From Ailanthus altissimus (lineage: Eukaryota; Streptophyta; Magnoliopsida; Sapindales; Simaroubaceae), in the NCBI GenBank assembly GCA_946807835.1, contig OX327699.1, forward strand, positions 994,501-1,058,500: a DNA stretch of 64,000 nt, read 5' to 3'. Below the pieces are notes generated by a model that ran no database searches, was not told the DNA's origin, and was given only the letters and a program-made list of their open reading frames with translations. Position 1 is the first letter of the stretch, and each line of letters opens with the position of its first letter. The translations under genes were made by a program, and so were the position numbers. Positions 48,101 through 61,344 of the stretch are shown here, piece after piece.

Positions 48101-49130
48101 GAGGTCAGAAATATACCTAACATCTATCAATTCTTTCATTTGCCTATCATGCAGTTTAAATTTAATACTATCAATTTCCATCATCTGACATGCAACGTCA
48201 TTACTCATTAACACATTCCTACTAATGGGCTGAAAATTTATAAACTAAGACTTGTGTGGGCACATATGAAATGTACAATTAGAATCTAAAACTCATTATT
48301 CAGTATTCGTACCATTAGTAGTGACGAGTATCTCTGCGCTGCCGTAACTATCATCATAGGCAAACGTAACATCTGTTTTCTTCTTGTCTTGTACTTTTTT
48401 CTCTAGATAGTCCTTTATGAAATGCTCATTTTTTTTACAGCAATAGCACTTCCTAAGAGTCTTGGACTTTGATATTGAGCCATTTTTCCTTCCCTCTCTT
48501 ATGAGAGCCTTCTTCTTACAGATAGAATTTCTACATTGTCCTCGATCTACTTCCTAATAACTTTAAGTTCAATGATGATTTCATATCATTCATCGTTAAA
48601 CTTTCTCTACTGTAGAGTAATGTATCAACAAAGCTCTCATAGCTATTGGGAAGTGAACTCAGCAGAATAATTACCCTATCTTTATCTTCTATCTTGATGT
48701 TGATAAACTCATGATCAAGAATGATCGTATTGAAGGCGTTTATATAATCTTTCATCGGCGTCCCCTTTAACATGGACAGCTAATATAGCTTCTTCTTTAT
48801 ATATAATCTGTTGGCTAACAATTTTTGCATATAAAATGAGTCAAGCTTCTTTCAAAGACCAATCATCGTCGTTTTACCTGCTACTTTCCTTAGTACTTCA
48901 TCGGTTAATGATAGAACGATTGTGCTGTGAGCTCTTTCTTGAATATCCATTCTTTCTGGTTTAGGCTTAGATGACTCTAGTGTCTTTTCTTCTTCACTAG
49001 ATAGAGCTGCAGTATCCTCTAATGCTGAGCTTAACCGTTGACTCACCAACAACGCCTTAATCTTTATCTTCCACAAATTGAAGTTATTCGTCATGTTGAA
49101 TTTCTCTACCTCATACTTGGGTGTGGCCAT
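45150..49130 (-). pseudogene. copia gag-pol polyprotein, degraded
   Basis: From right to left: gag N-terminus (49130-48852, 'KFNMTNNFNLWKIKIKALLVSQ'), gag capsid (48773-48531, 'DRVIILLSSLPNSYESFVDTLL'), pre-integrase (48031-47798, 'KLWHLRLAYLGERNLKEL'), integrase (about 47780-47100, visible only as fragments), integrase-RT linker (47013-46666), RT (46429-45989, 'QMDVKTAFLHGELKDTIYI', 'LLLYIDDILIA'), and RNase H (45506-45150, 'STTKVEYIAVCE', 'SKHIDVRLHYIREIV'). The motif pattern resembles the Tork/Tnt1 group of copia elements. At least ten interruptions make it non-functional. Confidence 0.88.
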
Positions 49131-49146
49131 ATCTATTTAGAACCAA

Positions 49147-49158
49147 GCTCTGATACCA
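49147..49158 (-). other. Primer-binding site of the minus-strand copia element
   Basis: Complement reads TGGTATCAGAGC, the initiator Met-tRNA primer site, at the inner edge of the right LTR. Confidence 0.88.
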
Positions 49159-49159
49159 G

Positions 49160-49779
49160 TTTCTTAATATAGAAGCATACAAATAAGCAATATAACACAA
49201 AAATAAGTAATTAAGAAACTAAAGAGAGAGAAGTAGAATAAGAACACACAGAATTTATGTGGTTCAGCAACTTACCTTTGTCCACGGGGTTTTCTCTCAC
49301 TAAGAATGCTTTTTAAAAGAAAGACTCACAAAGTAATCACTATTTCTTGCAACCAAAAGGTTTTCTCTCATTAAGAATCACAAAATATATTTGATCACAA
49401 AGATCCCATTCTAATCACAAAGAATTGTGTCTTCTCACTAAGATGTGTTTACAAGCCAATAGAGAGCCTTTATATATAAGCTTTAGGACGTCCTAGGTTT
49501 ACCCTAAATATGTGGGAGTAATATTAAGGAGTCTTAGAATACGTAAGAGTTGAAATAGGCCAAATTAAAATGGGAAAAACTTTCTGCATTGGGCCCTGCG
49601 GCACCCAGGTTCTGTTTTGGGCACCATGGCACCCACAACCTAGCGCCACGACGCACATGTCTGGATATTACCACTTGTGTCTTTCGTCTAATTTCGCTTC
49701 CGTCTTCAATTCTCGCATACTCAGCGCACTTGACTTACTCTCCAAATTATATTCCGATAATTTTTAATTAACTTTCTCA
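49160..49779 (-). repeat. 5' LTR of the minus-strand copia element
   Basis: Roughly 620 bp, starting TGAGAAAGTT on the minus strand. Clearly diverged from the left LTR, which is about 80 bp longer. Confidence 0.75.
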
Positions 49780-49784
49780 TAAAT

Positions 49785-50749
49785 AAAAATTGTTGTGAAT
49801 CATATATTCTGAGCAATTAATAAACATTGTTAAAATTATTGGAGTGTACTCGTTGTGCACTGGGACAGCGTGTCGGATTAAATTGTTTAGTCCAATAATA
49901 TTTAGCACTACCTCGGGAATGCGTGCCTATCTGTATTTAAGTGTTAAATACAACAATTAGTCAATAAGTGTTATTTGCTAATTATATAATGACACGTGGC
50001 GCATTGTCTACCATTTGTTGAGTTTATCCAAGTATGAAATTTAGTGGAACTTATTAGGGGTAGACTTGATAACTATTCGTGATAGGCATAATGATCATTT
50101 CATATATTAATTATTTAATTATAAAATAATCAAAATATCTCAAATAAATATTATATTATATATTATTTTATTATATAATATTATTATATTAAATAATGCT
50201 TATTAGTTGTCAAGTATTATTTATTATTATTTAATATAATAATATTATTTTTCTATCAAAGTAGCTTTATTTAATATTATTATTTTATTATTGCAAGATA
50301 TATAAAGTGTGAAATGTGTATGTTTTTTTATGGTTGTTGTCATTTGGTCGAGAAATGAAATGGAGAAATAGAAAAGGGAAGAAATGGTGCCGAGAGGAAA
50401 ATAAGAAGAGAAAAAAAATGAAAAAAAAATTGTTACATTTTTTTTATGTGCTATGAAAGCAATTATAAATTGCTTTATTCTCTATTTTTTTTATCTTTTT
50501 GGAGAAAATGATAGAAACATATACCTGACTATTTTTGGAATTAAGAGTTAATCTCTTGTTGGACATAAGATTGTTGTTCTAGCTAACCAAGCTTACCGAG
50601 TTAGTGACTAAAATTGTCCACGAGTTGATCTTCATGCGGACTCCGAAAAAATACGTGTATAACGTTATACGTTGAGGTGAGTTCTCTACACTATTTATAT
50701 ATTAATATAATTAATATATTTATTTATTATGTTTATTATAAATTTTACG
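49785..50749. other. AT-rich spacer, no gene seen
   Basis: TTATTA-rich sequence and a purine-rich stretch near 50345-50440. No coding signal in any frame. Confidence 0.45.
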
Positions 50750-50754
50750 CTTCT
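50750..50754. other. Target-site duplication, left copy (CTTCT)
   Basis: Identical to 61064-61068 on the other side of the gypsy element. Confidence 0.9.
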
Positions 50755-53608
50755 TGTCACGCCCCAGACCCAAAAGATCCGACACACGACATCACTTACA
50801 TTCATTCACTGCATGTGCACTCATAAATAATATTACACAAAAATTTCAACTTTCATTCAACACAGAAATCCTTAGCAAGTTGCTAGTAAGTTCAACACTA
50901 AAATCAACCATAACCTAACATATAAATATAAACTTCTCTTGACAATATTTAAACATTCATTTCAATTTCTTTCAGAATTATAGCAATTGAATTATGACTG
51001 GGACAATTATTAAACCGGAGATACGCAGAGTTTTCTCAGAGATTAACACTCTACTACGTCACCAGTAGCAACTTTGTTACCGGGAGCCCAGAATATATCC
51101 ATTGCAAATTCTTACTTAAAATCATCCAATAACCACACTTTATAAAACTTAAACCAAATCCAATCCACACACAATGAAATAATACATAAGTATTTATTCA
51201 ATAGGGACAAACCAAATATCCTATCCCACGTGTCCCCAAATGAAACACACAACAACCTAGCAACTTAGGGAACCCAAGGAACAGCAGAAGCCTTGCCAAA
51301 TCCGCTAAGCACACATGTACCTTATTTACCTGAAATCACCATAAACTATAATGAGTATAAAACTCAGTAAGCATACTAGTTTTTCATATATCAAATACAA
51401 ATACATATATGTACACAATGCATATGTATGATATGCTGTGATCAATCAAAATCATAATCTTATCAAATCATATATCATGTAAGCGCTTACACATTCTTTC
51501 AAAACACATAATAGGAATACCATCACTCAACTACTACTTAGTAGGACTTACATATCACATATCACATAATGAGCCAAATGTCACTCGTAGGTGACATACC
51601 GTATGAGAGGAATAGTACAAGTGAGGTCTTTAAATCACACATATATAACGCTTATGCCCGAAGGTAAAAGCCAAACCCTCACCCTGATCATCGGTGAGTC
51701 CTCTCACATGTACCAATACGCCACCACACGAATGTGATGACTCACACTTCCTTTAGGTACCAATAGGATCCTCCCTACATACGGAACACATAACATATAC
51801 CAATCCCGAAGGAAAGGCCACACATAAAGGCTCCACAAATCACATAAAATGCCTACTAAGTTAACAGTGAGTTCAAGTACCCTCAAATCACAAAATATTT
51901 CTCATGGACATATTACACTTCAAAAGCTTTCTTTGTTAAACGCATCTTATTTTGGAAAGCTCACTTTCAAAAACACATGTATGTCTATGCTCAATGTCAA
52001 TGCTCATATTCATAAACATATATTCACATTTCATATCAAAATATACTTTGACATAACATAAACATATTCTTAACCCCATTTGCAAAATCATACAAAATAA
52101 TTACTATGTTTATTGTGATTTCAGTAAAAAGTCTAGTATACTTACCTCTTAACACTTTCAGCTACAAGGCTTAAATCTCCTTAACCTATCAATGGAGATT
52201 AATCCTTTCATAAGCCTCACAATTCACACAAAATACTTTAAATAGCTTACAAAATTATACACAATGCATTTATCACATCAAATTGGTCTAAATATTTGGT
52301 TTCTCAAAACCTGTCATTCTGACCACTTACACTTAACAAAAATTTCTAATACATCAAATGATGTCCAATTACTCCGAAATCAGAATATATCATTCTTGAC
52401 TCATATATACTTCTTATATATGAATATTATATCAAAATTCCTACACAATCCATTCCATACACACCATCGAATCCAAACTACAAACCTGACAGGATCAAGA
52501 TACTTACTGAACAGTATTCAATCTCCCAATTTTATAAAATCATATACTAACTCAAAAATTATAAAAATACCACATAATTACTCTTGACACATATCTCAGT
52601 CCATGATAAATATTTGGCTTCCAAATAACTGCCAAAAGTATTTTAAAACTATTTTATTTCATAACTTTAAAAATCTGTTAATCAAATACTACAATGAGCT
52701 GATACACTTTAGAAATTCATAACACTTCAACCACATTGATCCAAATTCTCAATTCCGAGTATTATATATTAGACATATAAAATTATCATATTCCACAAAT
52801 TTGTAATTTTTAAAGATCATTCAGCAGGTCAAAAATTATTTTCCACTGTATCATACTGTTTATACTGGAAATTTCTAGAATTCCAGGGTCATTTTAGTAA
52901 ATTCACTAAAAATTCAATTTCCGAGATTTTCAGTCGATTCAAAGTCTCAGATGATTCTAAACATGTCTAATTTCATATACTAAAAATTAAAAACTAGAAT
53001 CGAATCACAACAATTTATAAAATTCCTAGATCAAGAGGTTATCCAGCAGAAATTCCATAAAATTCATCATGATTTATCAAACTATCTTATAGATCATCAT
53101 CAATTCTCATATGATCTTACGAAATACACAACAAATCTTCAATTATACATATTTTCAGAAATCAAAAATTAAAGAAATTAACTTAATTAATACCAATAAA
53201 TCGAGAAATACGTATGATATACCTCTTGAAATTCAAATTTCCAATTTCTTCTTCTTTTTCTTCTTCTTCTCCTCTTTCTCTCTCCTCTATTTCTCTCTTC
53301 TCTCTCTTAAAATGGGTAGCTCGACCTAAAAATTGTAAATTAGGGTTTAAAAGTGTATTTTTATACTAAGAGGCTAATTTTTGATATTTACGAATTTGCC
53401 CCCAAAACTTTCAAAGTATAACAATTTGGTCCCTAAAATAAATCTAAAGTCATACAAATAAACCCAATACTAATCGTATATCCTTAACCTATAAAAATAT
53501 TACTAATAACAATATATAATTCAAGTATCACCAACATACAAATAAAATACGTATATTTATACATATATAAATACTTATTCTTACCAGTCGTGGATACTGG
53601 TTACTACA
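50755..53608 (-). repeat. 3' LTR of the gypsy element
   Basis: 2854 bp. In element orientation TGTAGTAACC..GGGGCGTGACA. Contains a GA-rich tract (complement of about 53246-53310). Open frames inside (for example 52264-52587 on the plus strand) repeat in the other LTR only because the LTRs are copies. Confidence 0.96.
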
Positions 53609-53623
53609 ATTCTCCCCTCCTTA
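53609..53623 (-). other. Polypurine tract of the gypsy element
   Basis: Complement reads AAGGAGGGGAGAAT directly upstream of the 3' LTR. Confidence 0.9.
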
Positions 53624-53651
53624 TAAGAATTTCGTCATCGAAATTCATAAC

Positions 53652-56600
53652 TTAAGCAAATAGATGAGGATACTTAGATCTCATTTCCTCTTCTCGTTCC
53701 CAGGTTGCCTCTTCAACTGCATGGTTTCTCCATAAAACCTTTACCAAATCAATCTTCTTAGTACGAAGAATTTGCTCCTTATTGTCCAAAATCCTAATGG
53801 GCACTTCTTCATAAATGAGATCATCCCTAAGTTGAAGTGGCTCATAGCTTAACACATGTGAGGAGTTTGAAACATATTTTCGCAACATGGACACATGGAA
53901 CACATTATGAACTCCTGATAATGATGGAGGAAGGGCAAGTCTATAAGCCACATCACCTATCCTTTCAAGGATTTCAAATGGACCAATGAATCTTGGACTC
54001 AACTTTCCTTTCTTGCCAAATCTCATGACTCCTTTCATTGGAGCAACTTTAAGAAATACTTTTTCACCCACCTTAAATTCTAGATCTTTTCTTCTATTGT
54101 CTGCATAGCTTTTCTGTCTACTCTGAGCCACTTTCATTCTTTTTCTTATCTTCTTTATAACCTCACAAGTTTGCTGGACAATCTCTGGCCCTAAAATTTT
54201 TATTTCTCCAACTTCATCCCAATGCACAGGAGATCTACATTTTCTTCCATACAAAGCTTCATATGGGGCCATACCAATAGTTGATTGATAACTATTGTTG
54301 TATGCAAACTCCACTAATGAAAGGTGTTTGTCCCAACTACCTTTAAGGTCTAACACACATGCTCTCAACATATCTTCTAGAATTTGAATGGTCCTTTCAG
54401 ATTGACCATCAGTCTGTGGGTGGAATGCAGTACTGAAGTTCAACTTTGTGCCCATGGCATTATGTAGGCTCTTCCAAAATATTGAAGTAAATCGGGGATC
54501 TCTATCAGATACAATTGACACAGGTACTCCATGAATCCTCACAATTTCATCAACATATAATTGGGCATACCTATCCATGGAATAAGTGGTGCATATTGGA
54601 ATAAAATGTGCTGATTTTGTTAGCCTATCAATAATCACCCATATGGCATTGTAGCCCTTTTGTGTACTTGGCAACCCAACTACAAAATCCATGGCTATGT
54701 GCTCCCATTTCCATTCCGGTACCAATAAAGGTTTCAATAACCCAGATGGTCTCTGATGTTCTGCCTTAACTTGCTGACATGTCAAACATTGCTCTATAAA
54801 TTTAGCAATCTCTATTTTCATATTAACCCACTAATAAATAGCTCGTAGGTCTCGATACATCTTGGTACCTCCTGGATGGACAATATATGGTGAACTATGA
54901 GCTTCAACCAAGATCTCATTTTTCAACTCATCATTATTAGGCACACAAAGTCTACCTTTAAAATGTAGAGCTCCATCATCAAAAATAGCAAAGTTAGGCC
55001 TTTTACCCAATGAAATATCTTCCATAATTTTCTTCAGATGCACATCATTACCTTGTGCTTCCTTAATTCTCTTAATTAGGGTAGGCTGAATGGACATACT
55101 TGCAACATAAGCCCTATCATTAGATCTTACTACTTCAATGCCAAGCTTTTCTAAATCCAACAAAATTTGCTTTTGAGTAGTCAAAAGTGCTGCCATATGT
55201 CCTGAAGATTTTCTACTCAAAGCATCTGCTACAACATTAGCTTTTCCCGGATGGTAGTTAATCACACAGTCATAATCTTTGACTAGTTCCAACCATCGAC
55301 GTTACCTCATATTTAACTCCTTTTGAGTAAAGAAGTATTTAAGACTTTTGTGATCTGTGTAAATTTCACACCTTTCTCCATAAAGATAATGCCTCCAAAT
55401 TTTCAGAGCAAAAACTACTGCAGCCAACTCCAAGTCATGAGTAGGGTAATTCTGCTCATAAGTCTTTAGTTGTCATGAGGCATATGCCACTACCTTTCCA
55501 TCCTGCATTAATACACACCCAAGCCCTTTCTTGGAAGCATCACTATAAATCACAAATCCAGCAGAAGCAGAAGGGATGGTTAGTATGGGAGCAGATACTA
55601 ACCGATGCTTGAGTTCTTGAAAACTTTTCTCACATTCTTCTGACCACTGAAACTTGACATTCTTTCTTGTCAATTGAGTTAAAGGTGAAGCTATCTTAGA
55701 GAATCCTTCAACAAACCGTCTATAATATCCTGCCAGCCCAAGAAAACTTCGAATTTCCCCCACATTAGTTGGTCTGGACCAATTCACCACTGCTTCAATT
55801 TTGCTTGGATCCACTGAAATTCCCTTTGAGGAAACAACATGTCCCAAAAATACCATTCGATCTAGCCAGAATTCACATTTCTTGAATTTTGCATAAAGCT
55901 GCTTCTCCCTTAACACTTGTAGGACTTTTCTTAAGTGTTCTTCATGTTCTCCCTTACTCTTAGAGTACACTAGGATGTCATCAATAAACACAATAACAAA
56001 CCTATCCAAATAATCCTTGAATACTCTATTCATTAGATCCATAAAGGCAGCAGGTGCATTTGTCAACCCAAATGGCCTAACAATAAACTCATAATGCCCA
56101 TATCTGGTACGAAATGCAGTCTTTGGAATGTCTTCTTTCTTGATCTTCAATTGATGATAGCCAGAACGAAGATCAATTTTTGAGAATACACAAGCTCATT
56201 GCAACTGATCGAATAAATCATCGATTCTTGGAAGTGGATATTTATTCTTTACAGTCACACGGTTCAACTCTCGATAGTCAATACATAATCTCATTGAACC
56301 ATCTTTCTTCTTAACAAAAAGAACTGGAGCACCCCAAGGTGAAACACTCGGGCGAATAAACCCCTTCTCAAGCAATTCATGTAGCTGTTCCTTCAACTCT
56401 TTAAGCTCTACTGGTGCCATACGATAAGGTGTTTTAGATATAGGACTGGTTCCTGGCAGAAGTTCTATCGTGAATTCAATCTCTCGATCTGGTGGAACTC
56501 CAGGTAAATCTTCAGGGAATACATCTATAAACTCATTCACGCCTGGAACATCTTGGATTTTCATTTCTTCTTTCTTTGTATCCACTACAGTCGCTAAGAA

Positions 56601-58052
56601 ACACTGACAACCCTTCTTAAGACTTTTCCAAGCTTGTAAAGCAGATATTACTTTTGGCAAAGAGCATAACTTAGAACCAATAAAACTAAACTCAGGCTCC
56701 CCGGGTGGTTGGAAAACAACTTCTTTCTCAAAGCATTTAACATTAGCATGGTACATAGACAACCAATCCATGCCAAATATAACATCAAAATCATACATAT
56801 TCAAGATAATCAAATCTGCTTGTAGCACCTTATCTCCTATTTCAATTTTACATGATTTTACCACATTTGTAGCACACATCAAATCTCCTGAAGGAGTTGC
56901 AACACATAAATCTACACCCAAAGGTTCTGGCACAACCCCTATATTACTAACAAATGCATGTGACACAAATGAATGGGTAGAACCCGAATCAAAAAGAGCT
57001 AAACCATGCTGGCCAGATATGGAAATTGTACCTGTCACCACAGAAGGTGAATCATCTGCTTCTTTTCTGGTAAGAGCATAGACTCTTGCTTGAGCTTTCT
57101 GATCTTTCTTAAATCCTCCCTGATCATTCTTCATCTCTGGACAATCCTGAATAAAATGACCAATCTTTCTACACTTAAAACAAGCTCCACTTTTCCTGAA
57201 ACACACCCCTCCATGTGGTCTTCCACATGTATCACATAATGGAAAATCCTTCTTTTCAATGTCATCATTCCTATGCCTCTTCTTTCCTTTCCACCTGTCA
57301 AACTTTTTCTGATTATTTTTAACCCAAGGTCTCTTTTCTGATCGATGATAACCCATATGTTTGGACTCAGATGGTGCTGCCAATTCTTCATCCCTTGCTA
57401 ATATTTCAGCCCTCTGTAATACTGCACTGTAAGTCTGTAGATTAAGGACAGAGAGTAACCTTCTCACTTCTGGTTTAAGACCCATTTGAAACCTCTTAGC
57501 CTTACGTGCTTCTGTGTCTACTAAGTGGGGAGCAAACCTAGACAACTCCTCAAACTTCCTCTCATATTCTGTTACTGACATTGTGCCCTGAGTAAGGTGG
57601 ATAAATTCTGCCTCTTTCTCATCTCTTAGGGACTGGGGAAAGTATTTTTCATTAAATACTTCCTTGAATCTTTCCCATGTTATCTTGTTCTTATCAATAT
57701 TCAGTGTCCGCATGGTCATCTCCCACCAATGACTGGCTCCCTCCTTAAGCATGTAAGTGGCACAACTTACTTTATGTGAATCTGAACATTCGAGGAGGCT
57801 GAATATCTTTTCCAACTCACGGATCCACTCCTCAGCAACCAGCGGGTCTTTTGAGCCTTCAAATGATGGTGGTTGCAATTTTCTGAATTGCTCAATAACA
57901 TGGAATTTATCATTATGGTCTGCTTTGGGTCGTTGTTGTTGAAGCACATTATTCACTGCTTGAACAATATTTTGGATGGTAGCAGGGTTTTCTCCTGAAG
58001 TACTCTCATTCACAGTATCAGCACTTCTAGTAATTCTTGAATTACGCCCCAT
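53652..58052 (-). pseudogene. gypsy gag-pol polyprotein, one frame with four premature stops
   Basis: One reading frame of 1466 codons runs from ATG 58052 ('[10 protein letters not shown]') to a natural-looking stop at 53652. The frame is open upstream to 58166, but the 'MGRNSR' start is preferred because the extra N-terminus is an unlikely hydrophobic stretch. Gag: '[21 protein letters not shown]'; zinc knuckle at 57182-57141. Protease: '[12 protein letters not shown]' near 56990. RT: '[20 protein letters not shown]' and 'FIDDILVYS'. RNase H: '[13 protein letters not shown]'. Integrase: an HHCC zinc finger ending 'CLTCQQ', then 'AMDFVVGLP', 'SDRDPRFTS' and 'DGQSERTIQ'. A C-terminal chromodomain-like segment closes it. 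Stops: TGA 56198-56196 in RT, TGA 55475-55473 in RNase H, TAA 55304-55302, TAG 54833-54831 before integrase. No frameshift was found. Confidence 0.96.
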
Positions 58053-58191
58053 CTCTTCAAAATCACAAAGATAAGTAAGTAATATATCAAATAAATCAAT
58101 ATACATAAATAAGCACACATACAATCTTAAGGATTTGGCATCGGCTGGGTTCCCTTCACTAGACACATAAAGTCTACAGAATCATATCTTA

Positions 58192-58203
58192 GCTCTGATA
58201 CCA
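58192..58203 (-). other. Primer-binding site of the gypsy element
   Basis: Complement reads TGGTATCAGAGC, initiator Met-tRNA type, eight bases inside the 5' LTR edge. Confidence 0.94.
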
Positions 58204-58211
58204 CTAAAAGC

Positions 58212-61063
58212 TATCATGCCCCAGACCCAAAAGATCCGACACACGACATCACTTACATTCATTCACTGCATGTGCACTCATAAATAATATTACACAAAAT
58301 TTTCAACTTTCATTCAACACAGAAATCCTTAGCAAGTTGCTAGTAAGTTCAACACTAAAATCAACCATAACCTAACATATAAATATAAACTTCTCTTGAC
58401 AATATTTAAACATTAATTTCAATTTCTTTCAGAATTATAGCAATTGAATTATGACTGGGACAATTATTAAACCGGAGATACGCAGAGTTTTCTCAGAGAT
58501 TAACACTTTACTACGTCACCAGTAGCAACTTTGTTACCGGGAGCCCAGAATATATCCATTGCAAATTCTTACTTAAAATCATCCAATAACCACACTTTAT
58601 AAAACTTAAACCAAATCCAATCCACACACAATGAAATAATACATAAGTATTTATTCAATAGGGACAAACCAAATATCCTATCCCACGTGTCCCCAAATGA
58701 AACACACAACAACCTAGCAACTTAGGGAACCCAAGGAACAGCAGAAGCCTTGCCAAATCCGCTAAGCACACATGTACCTTATTTACCTGAAATCACCATA
58801 AACTATAATGAGTATAAAACTCAGTAAGCATACTAGTTTTTCATATATCAAATACAAATACATATATGTACACAATGCATATGTATGATATGCTGTGATC
58901 AATCAAAATCATAATCTTATCAAATCATATATCATGTAAGCGCTTACACATTCTTTCAAAACACATAATAGGAATACCATCACTCAACTACTACTTAGTA
59001 GGACTTACATATCACATATCACATAATGAGCCAAATGTCACTCGTAGGTGACATACCGTATGAGAGGAATAGTACAAGTGAGGTCTTTAAATCACACATA
59101 TATAACGCTTATGCCCGAAGGTAAAAGCCAAACCCTCACCCTGATCATCGGTGAGTCCTCTCACATGTACCAATACGCCACCACACGAATGTGATGACTC
59201 ACACTTCCTTTAGGTACCAATAGGATCCTCCCTACATACGGAACACATAACATATACCAATCCCGAAGGAAAGGCCACACATAAAGGCTCCACAAATCAC
59301 ATAAAATGCCTACTAAGTTAACAGTGAGTTCAAGTACCCTCAAATCACAAAATATTTCTCATGGACATATTACACTTCAAAAGCTTTCTTTGTTAAACGC
59401 ATCTTATTTTGGAAAGCTCACTTTCAAAAACACATGTATGTCTATGCTCAATGTCAATGCTCATATTCATAAACATATATTCACATTTCATATCAAAATA
59501 TACTTTGACATAACATAAACATATTCTTAACCCCATTTGCAAAATCATACAAAATAATTACTATGTTTATTGTGATTTCAGTAAAAAGTCTAGTATACTT
59601 ACCTCTTAACACTTTCAGCTACAAGGCTTAAATCTCCTTAACCTATCAATGGAGATTAATCCTTTCATAAGCCTCACAATTCACACAAAATACTTTAAAT
59701 AGCTTACAAAATTATACACAATGCATTTATCACATCAAATTGGTCTAAATATTTGGTTTCTCAAAACCTGTCATTCTGACCACTTACACTTAACAAAATT
59801 TTTTAATACATCAAATGATGTCCAATTACTCCGAAATCAGAATATATCATTCTTGACTCATATATACTTCTTATATATGAATATTATATCAAAATTCCTA
59901 CACAATCCATTCCATACACACCATCGAATCCAAACTACAAACCTGACAGGATCAAGATACTTACTGAACAGTATTCAATCTCCCAATTTTATAAAATCAT
60001 ATACTAACTCAAAAATTATAAAAATACCACATAATTACTCTTGACACATATCTCAGTCCATGATAAATATTTGGCTTCCAAATAACTGCCAAAAGTATTT
60101 TAAAACTATTTTATTTCATAACTTTAAAAATCTGTTAATCAAATACTACAATGAGCTGATACACTTTAGAAATTCATAACACTTCAACCACATTGATCCA
60201 AATTCTCAATTCCGAGTATTATATATTAGACATATAAAATTATCATATTCCACAAATTCGTAATTTTTAAAGATCATTCAGCAGATCAAAAATTATTTTC
60301 CACTGTATCATACTATTTACACAGGAAATTTCCAGAATTCCAGGGTCATTTTGGTAAATTCACTAAAAATTCAATTTCCGAGATTGTCAGTCGATTCAAA
60401 GTCTCAGATGATGCTAAACATGTCTAATTTCATATATTAAAAATTAAAAACTAGAATCGAATCACAACAATTTATAAAATTCCTAGATCAAGAGGTTATC
60501 CAGCAGAAATTCCATAATTCATCATGATTTATCAAACTATCTTATAGATCATCATCAATTCTCATATGATCTTACGAAATACACAACAAATCCTCAATTA
60601 TACATATTTTCAGAAATCAAAACTTAAAGAAATTAACTTAGTTAATACCAATAAATTGAGAAATACGTATGATATACCTCTTGAAATTCAAATTTCTAAT
60701 TTCTTCTTCTTTTTCTTCTTCTTCTCCTCTTTCTCTCTCCTCTATTTCTCTCTTCTCTCTCTTAAAATGGGTAGCTCGACCTAAAAATTGTAAATTAGGG
60801 TTTAAAAGTGTATTTTTATACTAAGAGGCTAATTTTTGATATTTACGAATTTGCCCCCAAAACTTTCAAAGTATAACAATTTGGTCCCTAAAATAAATCT
60901 AAAGTCATACAAATAAACCCAATACTAATCGTATATCCTTAACCTATAAAAATATTACTAATAACAATATATAATTCAAGTATCACCAACATACAAATAA
61001 AATACGTATATTTATACATATATAAATACTTATTCTTACCAGTCGTGGATACTGGTTACTACA
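58212..61063 (-). repeat. 5' LTR of the gypsy element
   Basis: 2852 bp, nearly identical to 50755-53608. Its inner end reads TATCATGCC where the partner has TGTCACGCC, both differences being transitions. Confidence 0.96.
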
Positions 61064-61068
61064 CTTCT
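61064..61068. other. Target-site duplication, right copy (CTTCT)
   Basis: Matches 50750-50754. Confidence 0.9.
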
Positions 61069-61344
61069 ACTGCGTTTAAATTCGTATATGATACATATAT
61101 TAGGCAATAGACATAATTGCACATGCATACACTCACATGTATTAGATCCCCAATAGCAAAAGAAAGTTGAAGGGGAAGCACCCAAACCGTAAGAGACTTA
61201 AACGTCGCAATATTAAAGTTTGGCACTACGGTGCCTAGAGATAGAAAGGCGACTCTTTGTAGAGTCACTACTCTTTCCAATTGATGTGGCCTTTCATAGA
61301 TATGTTGTGTCTCTCTAAAGAAACACTTACAACTCTATAAATAT
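61069..61344. other. Short spacer between the gypsy element and MULE copy B
   Basis: Two small foldbacks: 'ggcactacggtgcc' near 61221 and 'gactctttgtagagtc' near 61251. No gene seen. Confidence 0.45.

Larger units (their letters stand above)
44390..49779 (-). mobile_element. Degenerate Ty1/copia retrotransposon
   Basis: Minus-strand element with related terminal repeats at about 44390-45091 and 49160-49779, and copia gag-pol remnants between. A perfect Met-tRNA primer-binding site abuts the right repeat. TAAAT occurs on both outer sides (44385-44389 and 49780-49784) and may be the target duplication, although AT richness makes chance plausible. The whole polyprotein is split into short open runs by stops and frameshifts. 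Confidence 0.85.
50755..61063 (-). mobile_element. Full-length Ty3/gypsy LTR retrotransposon (Tekay/Del-like chromovirus)
   Basis: 10.3 kb on the minus strand: 5' LTR 58212-61063, primer-binding site, gag-pol 58052-53652, polypurine tract, 3' LTR 50755-53608, with a perfect CTTCT duplication outside. Domain order gag, protease, RT, RNase H, integrase is Ty3/gypsy. The very long LTRs and a chromodomain-like C-terminus ('EEATWEREEEMRSKYPHLF') suggest the Tekay/Del lineage, which is inference. The LTRs differ at only about two dozen positions, so the insertion is relatively young. A solo LTR of the same family lies at 7146-9987. Confidence 0.97.

Noticed and set aside
52264..52587. 107-codon open frame repeated at 59721-60044
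   Set aside because: Conservation is explained by the LTRs being copies. It runs antisense to the element, and the solo LTR keeps only part of it.
505..61063. Endogenous pararetrovirus or retrovirus origin for the RT-containing regions
   Set aside because: All have plant LTR-retrotransposon domain order, Met-tRNA primer sites and LTRs. No movement-protein, coat or envelope gene is visible.
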